A DNA stretch of 64,000 nucleotides from Symbiodinium natans (GCA_905221605.1 CAJNDS010002645.1:1-64000); one strand, 5' to 3'. Positions 47,790 to 58,526 are shown, counted from the stretch's first letter. Numbers and translations are program-made. Notes: generated from the letters alone by a model not told the origin.

Positions 47790-47952
47790 ACTGAGGCTCT
47801 GCAACCGCGACACCGATTCAAGATCTGGCGCGGGGCGCGCAGCTCGTGGTCGGAAGGCCTCAAGTGTGCTCCGGGCGCTTTCTTTTTTTCGGAAGACCCG
47901 GCATTCCGTCCCACAGCACATCCCAACTAATTTCCAGAACTCAACCAGCCAT
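47790..47952 (-). CDS. Hypothetical exon with strong acceptor
   Basis: The intron ends CCCCCTAAACCTTAAGCC, then CTTGTTTTTCTAG, a fine acceptor. The exon reads WLVEFWKLVGMCCGTECRVF, then RKKESARSTLEAFRPRAARP. A GT donor near 47,795 is likely. A paired-Cys motif is followed by a basic helix-like segment. Not recognised. Confidence 0.5.
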
Positions 47953-48014
47953 CTAGAAAAACAAGTCGGCTTAAGGTTTAGGGGGCTTGATGGGGCTTGA
48001 GCGTTTTAAAGGCG

Positions 48015-48150
48015 TTTATGGGCTGTAAGGTGGAGAGTCTTGAAATCTTCTGCAGCCGCGGGGCCACCGAGAAGGGCTCCGGCTCTGAGCCAGCCGATGT
48101 TCTTTTTGTCTCCTCGATCGCTTGAAGGCTCTTGGAGTCCCCCTTAATAG
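48015..48150 (-). CDS. Hypothetical exon
   Basis: The minus-strand frame reads SKSLQAIEETKRTSAGSEPE, then PFSVAPRLQKISRLSTLQPI. It lies just upstream (minus sense) of the exon at 47,790-47,952 and probably belongs to the same gene. Splice sites are not fixed. Confidence 0.4.
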
Positions 48151-48158
48151 GGATTCGA

Positions 48159-48215
48159 ATAGGGGGTACCATAATCCCTATAAAGGACTGTTAGTATCAG
48201 GGGGAACATCCCAAA
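48159..48215. mobile_element. Second copy (fragment) of the MITE-like element
   Basis: It shares AATCCCTAT(A/T)AAGGACTGTTAG and GGGGGAACATCCCAAA with the right half of the element at 47,446-47,560. No matching left arm is seen here. Confidence 0.5.
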
Positions 48216-48959
48216 ATATCTCCATTGTTTGAGGGTTAAGCCGGTTGAAACCAATTCGCGATATTTTGCTACAATGTGTATGCATTCTTGACGCAAACGA
48301 ATATCTATTCTGCAAGTTTAATGAAAAGATGATGAATGATTGTACTGTGCACATGCAAGTAACGCAATATCAACCATTCCGTGTTACAAGTAGATACCTC
48401 AAAATGAATTACGTATTGCCAAAGTGCAGCCAGGAGAAGGGCTGGCGGCGCAAGCGGGGCTGGAGAAGGATCTGCAGGCTGCGGCGGAAACTCCTGCTGC
48501 AACGAGGGGTGTGAATTGCAAGAGCAGCATCTACACTTACGGGCTCTGGGAGTGGATCGGCTTGCTAAGACTTAGCATGCGTGCATCTTCACACTAGAGG
48601 TTACGCAGCGGCAGGCGTCAGGATTAGGATCGTCGCGGACGAATACTGGTGAGGACAGAACAGCTTGCGGCAGCTCAACATGTCAAGAGTTCCAGTAGAG
48701 ATCATGAGTGGCGCAAGCCGTCGCGGCCTCGCATGTGGGGCTGACTGCGGCTGACCCGGCCGCCGGCTGAAGCACCTTCTCTAGCCATCATGCAAGGCCT
48801 TCATAAGGCTGGCAAAGGAGTTCCAGAAAGAGCCGAATAACCCTAAACCCATAAACCCTAAAAACCCGAAGCCCCTAAACCATGTAGCCAAGGCACTACG
48901 GTGACCGGCTCTCGGGCTGGGCTGCGTGGGCTGGGAGGACTGGGCTCGGCGGGCTCGGC

Positions 48960-49100
48960 ACCTGCGAGGAGAGAGAAAGCTTGAGATTCCCGTGCCGCCA
49001 TACCCTCCTGCTCTTATCTTGGCGTCCATTCTCACTCGATCCGTCTCTGCTGCAGGATCAGGCGCATTGGTGATTCTCAACGCGGGAGAGCCAATGCTGC
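48960..49100 (-). CDS. Putative exon
   Basis: The minus-strand frame reads PDPAAETDRVRMDAKIRAGG, then YGGTGISSFLSP. The left plus-strand flank is (CCCTAAA)-like (48,840-48,885). Frame choice is uncertain. 48,245-48,600 on plus also has an open, AT-richer frame of unknown meaning. Confidence 0.25.
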
Positions 49101-49274
49101 ATCTCTGAATGTATACATGCACCATCATGCACGTGCGCTAGATTCTGCTAGTATATCTGACCCGGGGCCTGCCTGTACAGGCGAGGCTAGCCGGAGTCTC
49201 TGCGGCTGCCTGAGCATGCATCATGCGGGTCCCATGTCATCGCCCGCAAGCCGGAAAAGCCAAAAACCCGACAA

Positions 49275-49406
49275 AAAAAACCGGCCGCAACTGCAACTGC
49301 TCCTTTCAGTCCGAGCAGCCTCCGGGTGTGCCGGGGATGCGAGCTCGTCCTGAAGCCAACGGATCCTGAAGCTCGCAGTGTTGTCAAAGGGCATTTGTTT
49401 ACAGGA
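49275..49406 (-). CDS. Hypothetical exon
   Basis: After TTTGTAG the minus strand reads SCKQMPFDNTASFRIRWLQD, then ELASPAHPEAARTERSSCSC. Four Cys in about 43 residues. It follows the exon at 49,551-49,690 in transcription order. Confidence 0.35.
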
Positions 49407-49550
49407 CTACAAACTGCTGCCCGCCTCTGCATTACGACCGCCACCTGTGATGTCACTGCAATGCAGGCGAGCATGACTCAACACTAGCTTGAATCAATGC
49501 CAAGAAAACCCACAACGCTAAAACCCTGTAATCCCGAATCCCGAAAACGC

Positions 49551-49690
49551 TCTTCGGTCGATTTTGACCTCTCCCACCTGATGGTGCAGCTTTCCCTTCT
49601 GGGCACAGTCCCCTTGCACCACCCGTGCCAGCTCTGTGGCGTGATAGACCATGTATTGTAGGAGCGCTTGCCTCACGTGCTCAACGGACT
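49551..49690 (-). CDS. Hypothetical helical exon
   Basis: The minus-strand peptide SVEHVRQALLQYMVYHATEL, then ARVVQGDCAQKGKLHHQVGE and VKIDRR, is strongly helix-like, and the other frames are worse. The plus flanks are C-rich on the left (AAAACCCTGTAATCCCGAAT) and G-rich on the right (GGGCTTGGGGCTTAGGGCTT). Helical appearance suggests a coiled-coil or bundle protein, in keeping with the exon at 50,689-50,835. Confidence 0.5.
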
Positions 49691-49747
49691 CTCAGCTGAT
49701 ATGGGCTTGGGGCTTAGGGCTTATAAGGGTTTGGAATGCCTCCCCAT

Positions 49748-49822
49748 AAACCCTAAACCCTAAACCCTAAACCCTGAACCCTAAACCCTAAACCCTAAAC
49801 CCTAAACCCTAAACCCTAAACA
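49748..49822. repeat. (CCCTAAA)n telomere-type array
   Basis: About ten or eleven units with one CCCTGAA. TTTAGGG-like sequence lies just to the left (49,707-49,733), so this stretch looks like a small intron with complementary ends between the exons at 49,551-49,690 and 49,858-49,947. Confidence 0.95.
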
Positions 49823-49857
49823 CAAAAACCGAAAACCCGAAGCCAGTGTGTAAGTAC

Positions 49858-49947
49858 TGCTCTCCGGCTGAGCGGCAAGTGCTGAACCTTGGTTTGGAGG
49901 CGGACTTGGCGGCGGTTCCACGAAGCGGCCATCGCCTCCTCCACCAA
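49858..49947 (-). CDS. Hypothetical helical exon (30 codons)
   Basis: The acceptor CCCCAATATGAAG and donor AGAGCA/GTACTTACAC bound 90 nt, exactly 30 codons in phase 0: LVEEAMAASWNRRQVRLQTK, then VQHLPLSRRA. A basic amphipathic helix. It neighbours the exon at 49,551-49,690 across the (CCCTAAA)n array and is very likely the same gene. Confidence 0.5.
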
Positions 49948-50114
49948 CTTCATATTGGGGCTTAGGGATGTTTAGGGTCTATAGGGCTTTGGGGCTTGGG
50001 GTTTATAGTTTCGGGGGTCAGGGGTTTCTGGTTTAGCGGATCAACAAGGAGTTTGATGCCCCTCCCGATGACCCAGCAAAGACCCTTTACCCCTTAACCC
50101 CAAAGCCCACTCCA

Positions 50115-50177
50115 CTTTAAAGCCCCACCCCACCCCACAGCCCCACCCCGCAGCCCCACCCCACAGCCCCACCCCAC
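50115..50177. repeat. CCCCA-rich tract
   Basis: Repeated AGCCCCACCCC units. The complementary strand has regularly spaced G4 runs able to form a quadruplex. Confidence 0.8.
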
Positions 50178-50688
50178 CCGAATAACAAATGCAATAATTC
50201 ATTCTGCAGAAGTCGGGGGCTTTCAGTTGTCCGACAAGCTCAGGGTTCTGTTGGAACTGACTTCAGACTCCAGACAATTTCAAGGTACAAACACATGAGA
50301 ATTGCAGGGGCGCTGCTTCTGTTGAACCGTCATGGATGCTGAGATCCATGACAGCGTGGGGCCTGCATGTCGTATCCACGTGTCGTGTTACACTTCCGCC
50401 AGGCCCACGGGATCCAAGATAGTTTCGCATTTCGCGAACACCGACGCCAACCAGCGACGACGGCTTCGAGGATGGCAAATGTGGGCATGCTGGCGGTAGG
50501 CGATCGCGCAATTTTCGTTCGAAAACGAGGCTTCGGGTCCCGGCCGAGGCTCGCCGGGCGACAACACCTACCAACCCCTGTTTACCCTGCAGCCTTGTCT
50601 TCGGGAACATATGCCATAACCTGTACCCCGCTCTAACCAGAATGTAAGACTGATGTTTCTGATATCACCTTTGGGTCGAACCATTGAA

Positions 50689-50835
50689 CTACAGTAACAG
50701 GAAGTCCTCCTGGGCACGGCGGCTCTCCAGCAAGGCAGCTGATTCGGCCGCGGCCCCCTTGGCCGTGGCAAGCTCCACTCTCAGCCCTGAGAGCTCTGCC
50801 AACAAGCTCCTTGGCAGCTTTGCTTTGGGAGTACC
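50689..50835 (-). CDS. Terminal coiled-coil exon
   Basis: After the acceptor CTTTGTATACAAAGACAG-like sequence ending ACAG, 147 nt read in phase 0 as 48 codons and a stop: AKLPRSLLAELSGLRVELAT, then AKGAAAESAALLESRRAQED, ending FLLL. Leu heptads make it a probable coiled coil. The exon would be the 3' end of a gene transcribed from the right. The AT-rich tract 50,850-51,070 would be its last intron or intergenic DNA. Confidence 0.5.
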   Translation of the reverse strand, partial: GTPKAKLPRSLLAELSGLRVELATAKGAAAESAALLESRRAQEDFLLL

Positions 50836-50849
50836 CTGTCTTTGTATAC

Positions 50850-51033
50850 ATATGTATTTATTTATGTATTTATACTATATGTTATACTGTATATTATACT
50901 ATATAATATACTATAGATTGTACTACATATTATACTATATATAAAATTATATTTATTTTATTTTATTTTATATTATGTTATGTTCTGTTATATTAAATTA
51001 TATATACATATGTATATATTCATATATGCATAT

Positions 51034-51068
<35 letters not shown>

Positions 51069-51070
51069 TT
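50850..51070. repeat. AT-rich tract with (TATAC)n-like and (GATA)n microsatellites
   Basis: TATTATACTA-type alternation from 50,850, then (TAGA)n at about 51,035-51,067. Confidence 0.9.
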
Positions 51071-51340
51071 TACATATACGCACACACACAGACATGAAAA
51101 TTCTGTCCCTTGTGGCCAGCGGGCTGATTCCGCCTTTTGAGCTCAAACAGCTCCTGGGAGTCTTGAAATGAAGCCTGCAGCAAGCATCCACGCATGCGTG
51201 TGTAGGTTCGTTTTCTAGTCTTGTTTTGTCCTTGGTCAAGTTGTCGGATTTGTTTTTTGTACTAGACGAAGAAGGTGATACAGGCTAGACTCGGGCGAGA
51301 TGTACGAGTATTCTCGCTCGTCATGGCAAGAAGTGCCTCT

Positions 51341-53526
51341 CTAGTATTGGACAACCCAGCACATCAATTTAGGGAACTTGTCCAGGTCGGAAATAAGCCG
51401 GCAGGCTTGGCGTGCTTTGCGAAGAAGCCCTGTAACCCAACCCAACTCTTGGCACTTGAACCGCTGGAGCACTGAACAGCTCGACCTACACAGCTTGATG
51501 CAAGTTGGTGCGGCCTCGTCCGGTCCGACTTTGGCATGGCGCTTCGGGACGTCATCAACAGAGGCATCAACCGCGGGAAAGGGGAAAAGCTCGGATCCCT
51601 TCCCATCCTCGAGTTGATGCTTATGATGTCGTGCAGAAGTGAGGCTTGGATATACACAGACACACAGAAGGTACAGCTACAGTCCTGCTTCTTTCTTCGT
51701 TTGCACAGCCACCCTGTCAGAAGGAGCATCAAGAGGAGCAGCACGAGCATGACCTCCGACAAAAAAACATCTTCATACCAGCACGTCTACTGTCAACGCA
51801 ACTCGGCAATGAGAAAGCTCGGATCCGGGCAGGGACAGCCACAGACAGGGCTGTACTTGTGTCATCATCAGATGCTGCCAACATCCTTGCCGCTGGTCGT
51901 ATCTAGTGCCGTCAGCTTAGAATCTTTGTCTTGGCGAGCAAAACCACAACAAAATCTCGCGAGCAGCATGCACATACCAGAGCGTCTACTTGCACGACTG
52001 ACATGTCAGGATGAGACGAGCTTCGCGGCCGGGGGGGCGCCAAGGCTGCAGAGCTCACAGCAGCCACACGTCCCAGTGCTGGTAGTCGTCGTGCTCGTTG
52101 AAGACGTGTGCGTGACCGTTGTGGTAGTGATCGTTGTGCTAGAGCTGGTGATCGTGGCCTTCCGCAGGGCATGCAAAGTGCAGGGATCTGATGTGCAATC
52201 GCGCGTGTTGTGTGACAGCCTCATTCATGGCTTTGGCCAGTGCGCTGAGCAGTCCAAGCTAAGCTCAGGACGGAGGTGGTGGAAAACGTTGAACTTGTGC
52301 TCGTCAACGTGGTTTGCGACACAGTTAAGGATGTAGTGAAGGTCATCGTTGCAGTTGCAGTATGCGTGTAGCTGGTAAGGCTTGTGGACGATGTTGTGCT
52401 CGTTGTGGTCGACGAAGTCGAAGAGGTCGTGGTGGCGGTGATGCTGGTGGATCCGGTGAATGTGATGCTCGTCGTGCTGGCGGTAGCGGTAGCAGTGCCT
52501 GTCAAAGAGGTTGTCGACCTCGAGGTCGTGGAGGTGGAGGTCGTGGAGGTAGAGGTCGTGGAGGTTCTTGTTGTTGAGGCTGAGGTTGTCGACGTAGAGC
52601 TTCTCGATGTGGACGTCTTCGATGTGAAAGTCGAAGAGATGGTCTCTGTTGTGGTCCCGGAGGCAGTAGTGGAGGATGTCAGTGAGCTGGAAGATGTCAT
52701 GGTTCTGGTTGTGGAGCTGGTCGTTGCTGTGTGAGTCTGTGTTTGAGTATGGCTAGTACTCGTTGAAGTGGTGAGTGTCAAGCTGGAAGTAGTAACAGAT
52801 GTCTGTGAGGTGGTCTCGGTCGTTTCGCTGTTCATGGTGGTCGTAGTGCTGAGACTGCTGGTGATGGTTGAGCTTGCCGAGGTGGTGCTGCTGACCACAG
52901 TGCTCGTCAGTGTCGTGGTTGTTGATGATCCTGGCAAGGGTACAATGGCTGGAACTGCAGACTTGCAAGAAAGCAAGATAGCCCAAGCTTCCTGGAAAAA
53001 TCTTGGGGCGCCGTGATGACATCACACAGAAGCCATTCGTCATAACAGCCCTGAACAGATCGGTTCCGCCGCAACGAAACCCTCCCTCCACTTGGCCTGT
53101 CGATGTTCTCGAGGCTGTCGTGCTTGTGGAAGTCTTAGTGAGAGTCGTCGTGCGCGTGTGGCTGGTGCTGGATATGGTGCTGGTTGCGGTGGACGTAGTG
53201 GTGGCCGAAGTTGATGTTCTGGTTGCTGTTTTCGTCGTCACCTCGGGTTTGACAGGATGAACACTTTGGCGGCCTTAGGCCGTCTCAGGACTGTAGCGAC
53301 TTCCTTCCTGCCAGGCTGCCGTGGAGGAGAAAGTGGTGGAAGACGTTCTGGAGGAAGATGTGGAGCTTGTCGCCGTGACCGATGTTTGCGTGCCTTGAGG
53401 CTTCTCGCTTGTGGACAAATGCATTGCTATGCGAACCCACAACTTTACAAAGCTGGTCTTGGCCTGGGTGAAAGACGAAATGCTAGTATTGATCAGGTTT
53501 AATGCGTGATGAAGCGCTCGGCGGAT
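51341..53526 (-). CDS. Multi-exon mucin-like type I membrane protein
   Basis: The extracellular part is almost wholly Thr/Ser: exons at about 53,310-53,526 (SFVKLWVRIAMHLSTSEKPQ then TSVTATSSTSS), 53,030-53,262 (ATTTSTATSTISSTSHTRTT), 52,290-52,991 (after TTTTTCCAG: EAWAILLSCKSAVPAIVPLP, then about 200 Thr/Ser-rich residues) and about 52,025-52,170. A short exon at 51,795-51,885 follows. A 69-nt exon (51,685-51,753) is exactly the membrane segment and stop-transfer (VMLVLLLLMLLLTGWLCKRR, KKQ) and has a GA donor (CAG/GACTGT). The cytoplasmic exon (51,341-51,607, 88 codons and stop) begins DGKGSELFPFPAVDASVDDV and has six Cys. The 5' end and some internal joins are unresolved. O-glycosylated cell-surface role inferred. 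Confidence 0.6.
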
Positions 53527-53638
53527 CTACAGAAAGCCGGTTTCAGTTCAGGGCTTTGTAACACTTCTGGACTCAAAGGCCGCCATCATGAAGTGTTAGG
53601 CCAATGTCAGGCCAACCGTCAGGCCAGGTCTACTCATT

Positions 53639-54102
53639 CTACTCCGTTTCCGATTGTTGTTGTGGCAGCGGTGGGCTACAACTGGCAACAAGTGTTGCAT
53701 CACAATTCTGGCACGAAGAAGGCTCTGTGAAGAGCGCACCACACATGTCCGAAGGCTCATAAATTTGATGAAGATGACAAAAATCCTTTGAAGCCAGAGA
53801 GGCAGTGAGACCAAGCTCTCTAAGCTTTGAAAGCTCCCAGCTCAACTGAGCTCTCTTTTCAAGTGAAATGTCATGGAATGTCCGCGCCATCCTTGGGATG
53901 CAAAACCTAGCAGACATGCTTTGACACCGAAAAACGCAAGCTCTCGAAGCACCCCCCCATGTCTTTCAAGTAGTGGTCGTGTGCCGATACTTCGACTCAT
54001 TTCTCTCTTTGCTGTTCGCTTCACTATTCTGCAGAACCGGGTTGCGGCCAAAGAGGCAGTGTGGCAGAACGGTGCAAGAATTCTCAGACTCAGCCTAATC
54101 AC
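53639..54102 (-). CDS. Hypothetical exons, two overlapping frames
   Basis: One minus frame (53,842-54,102) reads RSIGTRPLLERHGGVLRELA, then FFGVKACLLGFASQGWRGH. A second (53,639-53,917) reads FHDISLEKRAQLSWELSKLR, then ELGLTASLASKDFCHLHQIY, and ends in a stop. The switch lies near 53,880, either at a small intron or from a frameshift. It is upstream of the mucin-like gene on the same strand. Not recognised. Confidence 0.35.
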
Positions 54103-54299
54103 TAGAGTATGCGATTGCGCTGCGAACCCTCAACCCTCGGCCCTAAACCCTAAACCCTAAAAGCCCCAAAATCCGTAAACCCCCTAAAACCCCACGTTGA
54201 GCAGCAGGGTTGCTTGTGCTCGTCGTCTGGGTCGTGGCTTCGCACAGGACCACAGCGCTGCCATCGCAAATCTTCTTGTCAAATACGCCGCATCCTCTT

Positions 54300-54760
54300 C
54301 ATGCCACATGGGAATCATGGGAATCATGGGAATCATGGGCACTATGAACAGTAGCATCATGGCACCATGCCTACATCATCATGGCTCATGCAGGAATGCT
54401 CAGGAAGGGGCGATCATACTGCTCGCAAGGCAGGCAGCCAGGCAGTTGATCAGGGCATGGCGATATCGGATCATTCCGGACTTGGACCTGATGCGAATGG
54501 AGGGGCCGGGGCCATGACTCCTGTGCTGATCCTAAAAAGTGTACCGCATGGCAGTGTCTGTTCCAGCCTGGAGTTCTCCCCCGCTCGGTGCCTTCACAGA
54601 GAAGTCTGGACTGGTGTGACGCTGAGCGTAAAAGTGTTGAGTTCAAGCCACTTGAAGATCCTTCCACGCCTCCACCCACACACTCAGAAGTTGCGTCACG
54701 TTGCCTCGTGTGACAGCTACAGGAGTCTTGGATTTCTTGGAGCTCTGCCTTCAGGCTTCA
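54300..54760. other. No firm gene; ATGGGAATC repeat
   Basis: (GGGAATCAT)n at about 54,308-54,339. ORFs on both strands are ambiguous. Confidence 0.3.
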
Positions 54761-54776
54761 GTAACTGAAGACTCAC

Positions 54777-54895
54777 CAGCCTTGCAGTGAGAGCTTCTCG
54801 AGCACGGGTGCAAGCTGCTTGTCCCCTGAGAAGTACCAGTTCATCCCTGCGTAGGAGACGCAGAAGTCATTCTCATCTGTACAGCCGGTGCCAGC
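54777..54895 (-). CDS. Internal exon with consensus splice sites
   Basis: The acceptor TTTTGTCATTTTGCAG and donor GGCTG/GTGAGTCTTCAG bound 119 nt, reading in phase 0 as 39 codons plus 2 nt: AGTGCTDENDFCVSYAGMNW, then YFSGDKQLAPVLEKLSLQG. Two Cys suggest an extracellular module. One of the clearest exons in the window, but the rest of its gene was not placed. Upstream DNA (54,900-55,500) is AT-richer with a long minus frame that I take to be intron. Confidence 0.5.
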
Positions 54896-55927
54896 CTGCA
54901 AAATGACAAAACGCATGTCAGTTGGCCATGGACGCCTACTTGCTTCTTGGAAAGCGCTTTGCAATCTGAAGATGCGAAGCTCTATCGCATGTATGTTCAA
55001 CAAAATGTAGACACGTATGCTTGTATGTATAGTATAGCCTACCATGTATTGTCCCCTTTTTCCAATGGACCATCCTCGACATTTCACCTTTAAGGGCCAG
55101 GAACTGTAAATGCCGGTCAAAGCCCTGTTCCTGGTTAGGAAGTGAAAACCTAACGAGATGTGCAGGAAAATAGGAGGGCCACCCTTGTACAAAGACTTCG
55201 CATGCCTTTTTGTTGCGCTGGTGCTATTGAATCTGCTGCTGATTTGTTTGAGCCCTGTCCCAAATTCCAAACAAATCTGAATAACTTTTCGCGGGATGTT
55301 TTTGGCATCTGTTGAGTTCAATTTTTTTGGTATTATGTTTACTTCCATGTTGTTTAGTAGCAAGGCACCGCTGGGTGGAAACGAAGAATCCAAGGGGCAT
55401 TCGCAGGCCGTCCGCCGTCGGGACACGTATCTCCAACGGCACCGGCCACACAAACGCCTCATGGCAGAGAAGCAGAACCGCATTGTTGCGGCCTAGCCTT
55501 TCCACACACCCAACACCCAACTACCCGAACTGGGCACTTCCCTAAGTAGGGGTACCCTTAATATAATTCTCCCCAAATAGCATAATCTTTATTTTGGAAC
55601 CCCAAAAATGTTAAAAGGGTACTACTATTTTCGAAAACCCCCAAATCCTTCCGACAAGATGCCTGTCCCAGGATCAACGAGTTGCAGATCCTGATCTGTC
55701 TGGCGCGTGGTCATCTCCACGCGGATGCCACTGCTGCCGACCGGTAGCTGCATGAAGAGGCGGGACTTCCCCTTGAGGATATCATCCTGTCATAAACGGC
55801 TTCAGGGAGGGCTTAAGAAGATGGCTTTAATGGCTTCTAGGATGCAACTCTTCAGGGACTGCAGCGCCTTTTGTACGCGGGGTTTAAAGAGGCGCTTTTG
55901 TGCCCCCCCCCCCTTTAAACCCCTGTA

Positions 55928-56096
55928 AACCCTATAAACCCTATAAACCCTATAAACCCTTAAACCCTATAAACCCTATAAACCCTATAAACCCTATAAA
56001 CCCTATAAACCCTATAAACCCTATAAACCCTATAAACCCTATAAACCCTATAAACCCTATAAACCCTATAAACCCTATAAACCCTATAAACCCTAA
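55928..56096. repeat. (AAACCCTAT)n array, 9-bp variant of the telomere-type repeat
   Basis: About 18 units of AAACCCTAT. The unit equals CCCTAAA with TA inserted. ORFs reading Ile-Asn-Pro (plus) or Gly-Phe-Ile (minus) are artefacts. Confidence 0.95.
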
Positions 56097-56116
56097 ACCC
56101 CCCAACCCCTTTGGGC

Positions 56117-56221
56117 CTCCACGGTGCAACCGCCTCCTCCACAGAGCGCCACCAAGGGCAGGGCCTTGAACTGGCCAGGCTGGCACGGGGCGTTGCACTC
56201 CGTGGAGTCCGAGAGCCGCCT
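56117..56221 (-). CDS. Cys-rich exon (35 codons) flanked by telomere-type repeats
   Basis: Between an AG acceptor (CAACGCCAAG) and a GC donor (GTGGAG/GCCCAAAGG) are exactly 35 codons in phase 0: RRLSDSTECNAPCQPGQFKA, then LPLVALCGGGGCTVE. Four Cys suggest an extracellular module; a resemblance to the end of thrombospondin type 1 repeats (ECNAPC) is only suggestive. The right flank on plus is TTTAGGG-like (56,240-56,290) and the left is the 9-bp array. Confidence 0.5.
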
Positions 56222-56440
56222 CTTGGCGTTGCCACAAAGGGTTTAGGGTTTAGGGCTTAAAGGCTTCTTAGGGCTTCTTAGGGCTTGTGAATGCTTTTTT
56301 TGCTCTTGAGGGGATTATGAGGGTTCAGGGAACAGGATTGTAACGGAACTTCGGGGTAAGTTCGGGGCGCTCGAATCTGCCTCCTCCTCTCAGTTCCTTC
56401 TCCCTCCCTTTGTTGATTTCACTATGTCGGCTGGTGGCCA

Positions 56441-56707
56441 ATGATGCCTCTTGATAGTGAACGTAACAGCAGCAGGGACGCGCTTAGGAAACTCGCCGAC
56501 CAAAGGCACAAGATAGATGCAGTCGCAGTGAGAAACCGCGGGAGGGAATCGGCCGGAGAGAGGCAGAAACACAAGATGGCGGAGAATGGAGCTGAGAGCT
56601 CCCAAGTCAAAATCCAGAGCCAAGACAGACTCAAGGAAGTTGCCGCCGACCCTCTGCTGTCTAAACAAATTATCGTATTACGGTTTCTACAAGTGCACCA
56701 CAACTAA
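56441..56707 (+). CDS. Possible plus-strand ORF
   Basis: An 88-codon plus frame, charged and helix-like (RNSSRDALRKLADQRHKIDA, then KMAENGAESSQVKIQSQDRL), with an internal AAGATGGCG start context. The minus frames are Ser/Leu/Arg-rich and less convincing. Evidence is composition only. Confidence 0.25.
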   Translation: MMPLDSERNSSRDALRKLADQRHKIDAVAVRNRGRESAGERQKHKMAENGAESSQVKIQSQDRLKEVAADPLLSKQIIVLRFLQVHHN

Positions 56708-57425
56708 CACCCCTTTGCACGCGTCTTCCCAATCTGCCCCACCTTGGGTTCGCAGTCGTGAGCAGCAAACGGCTGGACAGCACCCAAAGCACGACCTGGA
56801 GATAAATAGAACAGACATTCAGGAACAAATCACCCTGCTTCACAAACGAAGGAGCATCACTTCCTGAAGTGGCTGTAGGCACATGTCAAGATATGCGAAC
56901 CGCATCGAAATACCGATTCAATCCCGATATTGCAATGTGGCACGCTCTGGGGTGCGAACCCCCTTTCGCACGATTTGTGCAAAGGTGGCCATGGCACAGC
57001 CATGTCGGGGTGTGCCCTGAACGCCTAGAGAAATCTACATGGCCCTATTGTTTACGTTCAGACAGTATTTTTCGAAGTTGTTGAACAGAGCTGTCAGCTT
57101 CAACATGTCGTTCTCAACGAACCTCGGAGTCCAAGACCATGCTGCCATATGATGAGCGGTAGAGCTTAGTCAGTAAGCAGATGGAGATGGGAGTCTCCTT
57201 GCTCCATGTTTTCAATCGTTCGGAGCCGACGGCTGCAGCTTACAACTGATGGCCCGGTCGTCTGCGCAGCAATGTTGAAGCGACGGCTGGAGGAAGCGGA
57301 ACTGTAACAATACGTAGCAACTGCAGTAGGGGGTGCACGAAACCCAAAGGTAAACTATAGTACAAGTATACTAGGGACCCGACACCATGATATTGCCGAT
57401 TACTCGCCTTACAATCGATATCGAA

Positions 57426-57480
57426 GGACGGGGCTGCGTCGAAGCCTTGTACGTGCAATACGTCTCCTGTTTCCAGGGTT
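57426..57480 (-). CDS. Putative small exon with GTAAGG donor
   Basis: The acceptor CCTGGAAACAG and donor TCGATT/GTAAGGCG bound about 54 nt. Two frames are open. The flanking repeat orientation here is opposite to the usual signature. Confidence 0.3.
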
Positions 57481-57640
57481 TTACCCCAAACCCGAACCCT
57501 AAACCCTAAACCCTGTACACTAAACCCTAATCCAGGAGCCCAATATGCAAAGTTGCAGGCTCGCAGCAAAGCTGTTCAAACCCCACGGGCTTTTCTCAGC
57601 AGCTGGTACGGGAAGGTTTACCTCTCAGACTGAAACAAAG

Positions 57641-58023
57641 TTATACAAATAGGATACTAGTTATCATAATTAATAAAGATGTAATAATATATGCATAAAT
57701 CACATCTCTGGGTGTACCATGCCCCCTCCCCCTGTCGGAAACCGACGGGATGTCATCAGTCTCTGCATGTTTCGCAAAGTTCAGCGTCCGTCCTTGTTTG
57801 ACAAGTCGGCTTCTACGAAACGGTATCCATTGGCCCATCATTGCTATTCCGCAGATGTGAACTGGGCAAAAAAAGCCAGGCGCGTGAGTATCGCAACAAA
57901 CTGTACCGCCACATATCCTAGCAAAGTTCTCTGGAACGTGGGGTTCAAAGGAAGGTAGATCAATCTTGTCTGGAAGTCTCCGCCGCTTGTGATGCGCTTC
58001 ACCTTTGAAGGATGCATCACTCT
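57641..58023 (-). CDS. Probable terminal exon
   Basis: A strong acceptor (CTTGTTGCAG) precedes an open frame of about 128 codons: SDASFKGEAHHKRRRLPDKI, then HVPENFARICGGTVCCDTHA and HICGIAMMGQWIPFRRSRLV, ending in a stop at 57,641. The last residues (AT-rich DNA) may be spliced away. It lies downstream of the membrane-protein exons and could be their C-terminus. Not recognised. Confidence 0.45.
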
Positions 58024-58526
58024 GCAACAAGCAGGCTCAAGTTCTGAAAGGACAGTGGCCTAGGTTTCGCTTCTGTGCTGTCAGGTTGTAGACTCTGATC
58101 TTGAAAGGCCAAGTCGCCATGACATCCACCATCTCTCGGACCTGCTCCGCAGAAGAGCCATAGCCTTAGCTGGGCGCTCGATGCCTCGAAGCTCCGTGTG
58201 TAGCGAGCGCTTCATCTGCCGAGGTGCAAAGCACAACGGTGCACTCAGACACAGACAGATGTTCACAAGTGCTTAGGAGTACGAGGGAAGGATGCATCGA
58301 GTAATCGAGATGGGGCACTAGATGTACAGGACTTTGCCTCGAACCGTACAGACAGGTAGACCCAGAAGCAGACGTGTGAAGAACTGGCGGTTTAGGGTTT
58401 CACTATTATCATTGCTATTGCAGTAATACTTATATTTCTGTTTAAACATCATTATTGTTGTGAATGCTAGTATTCTTACTACTATTATTGCTATTATTAT
58501 TACTATTATTATCAATATTACTATAA

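Noticed and set aside
51536-52336. 266-codon plus-strand ORF
   Set aside because: It is the shadow of the minus-strand mucin-like gene. Its Val run is antisense to Thr codons.
55900-56237. ORFs reading Ile-Asn-Pro or Gly-Phe-Ile repeats
   Set aside because: Translation of the 9-bp telomere-variant array.
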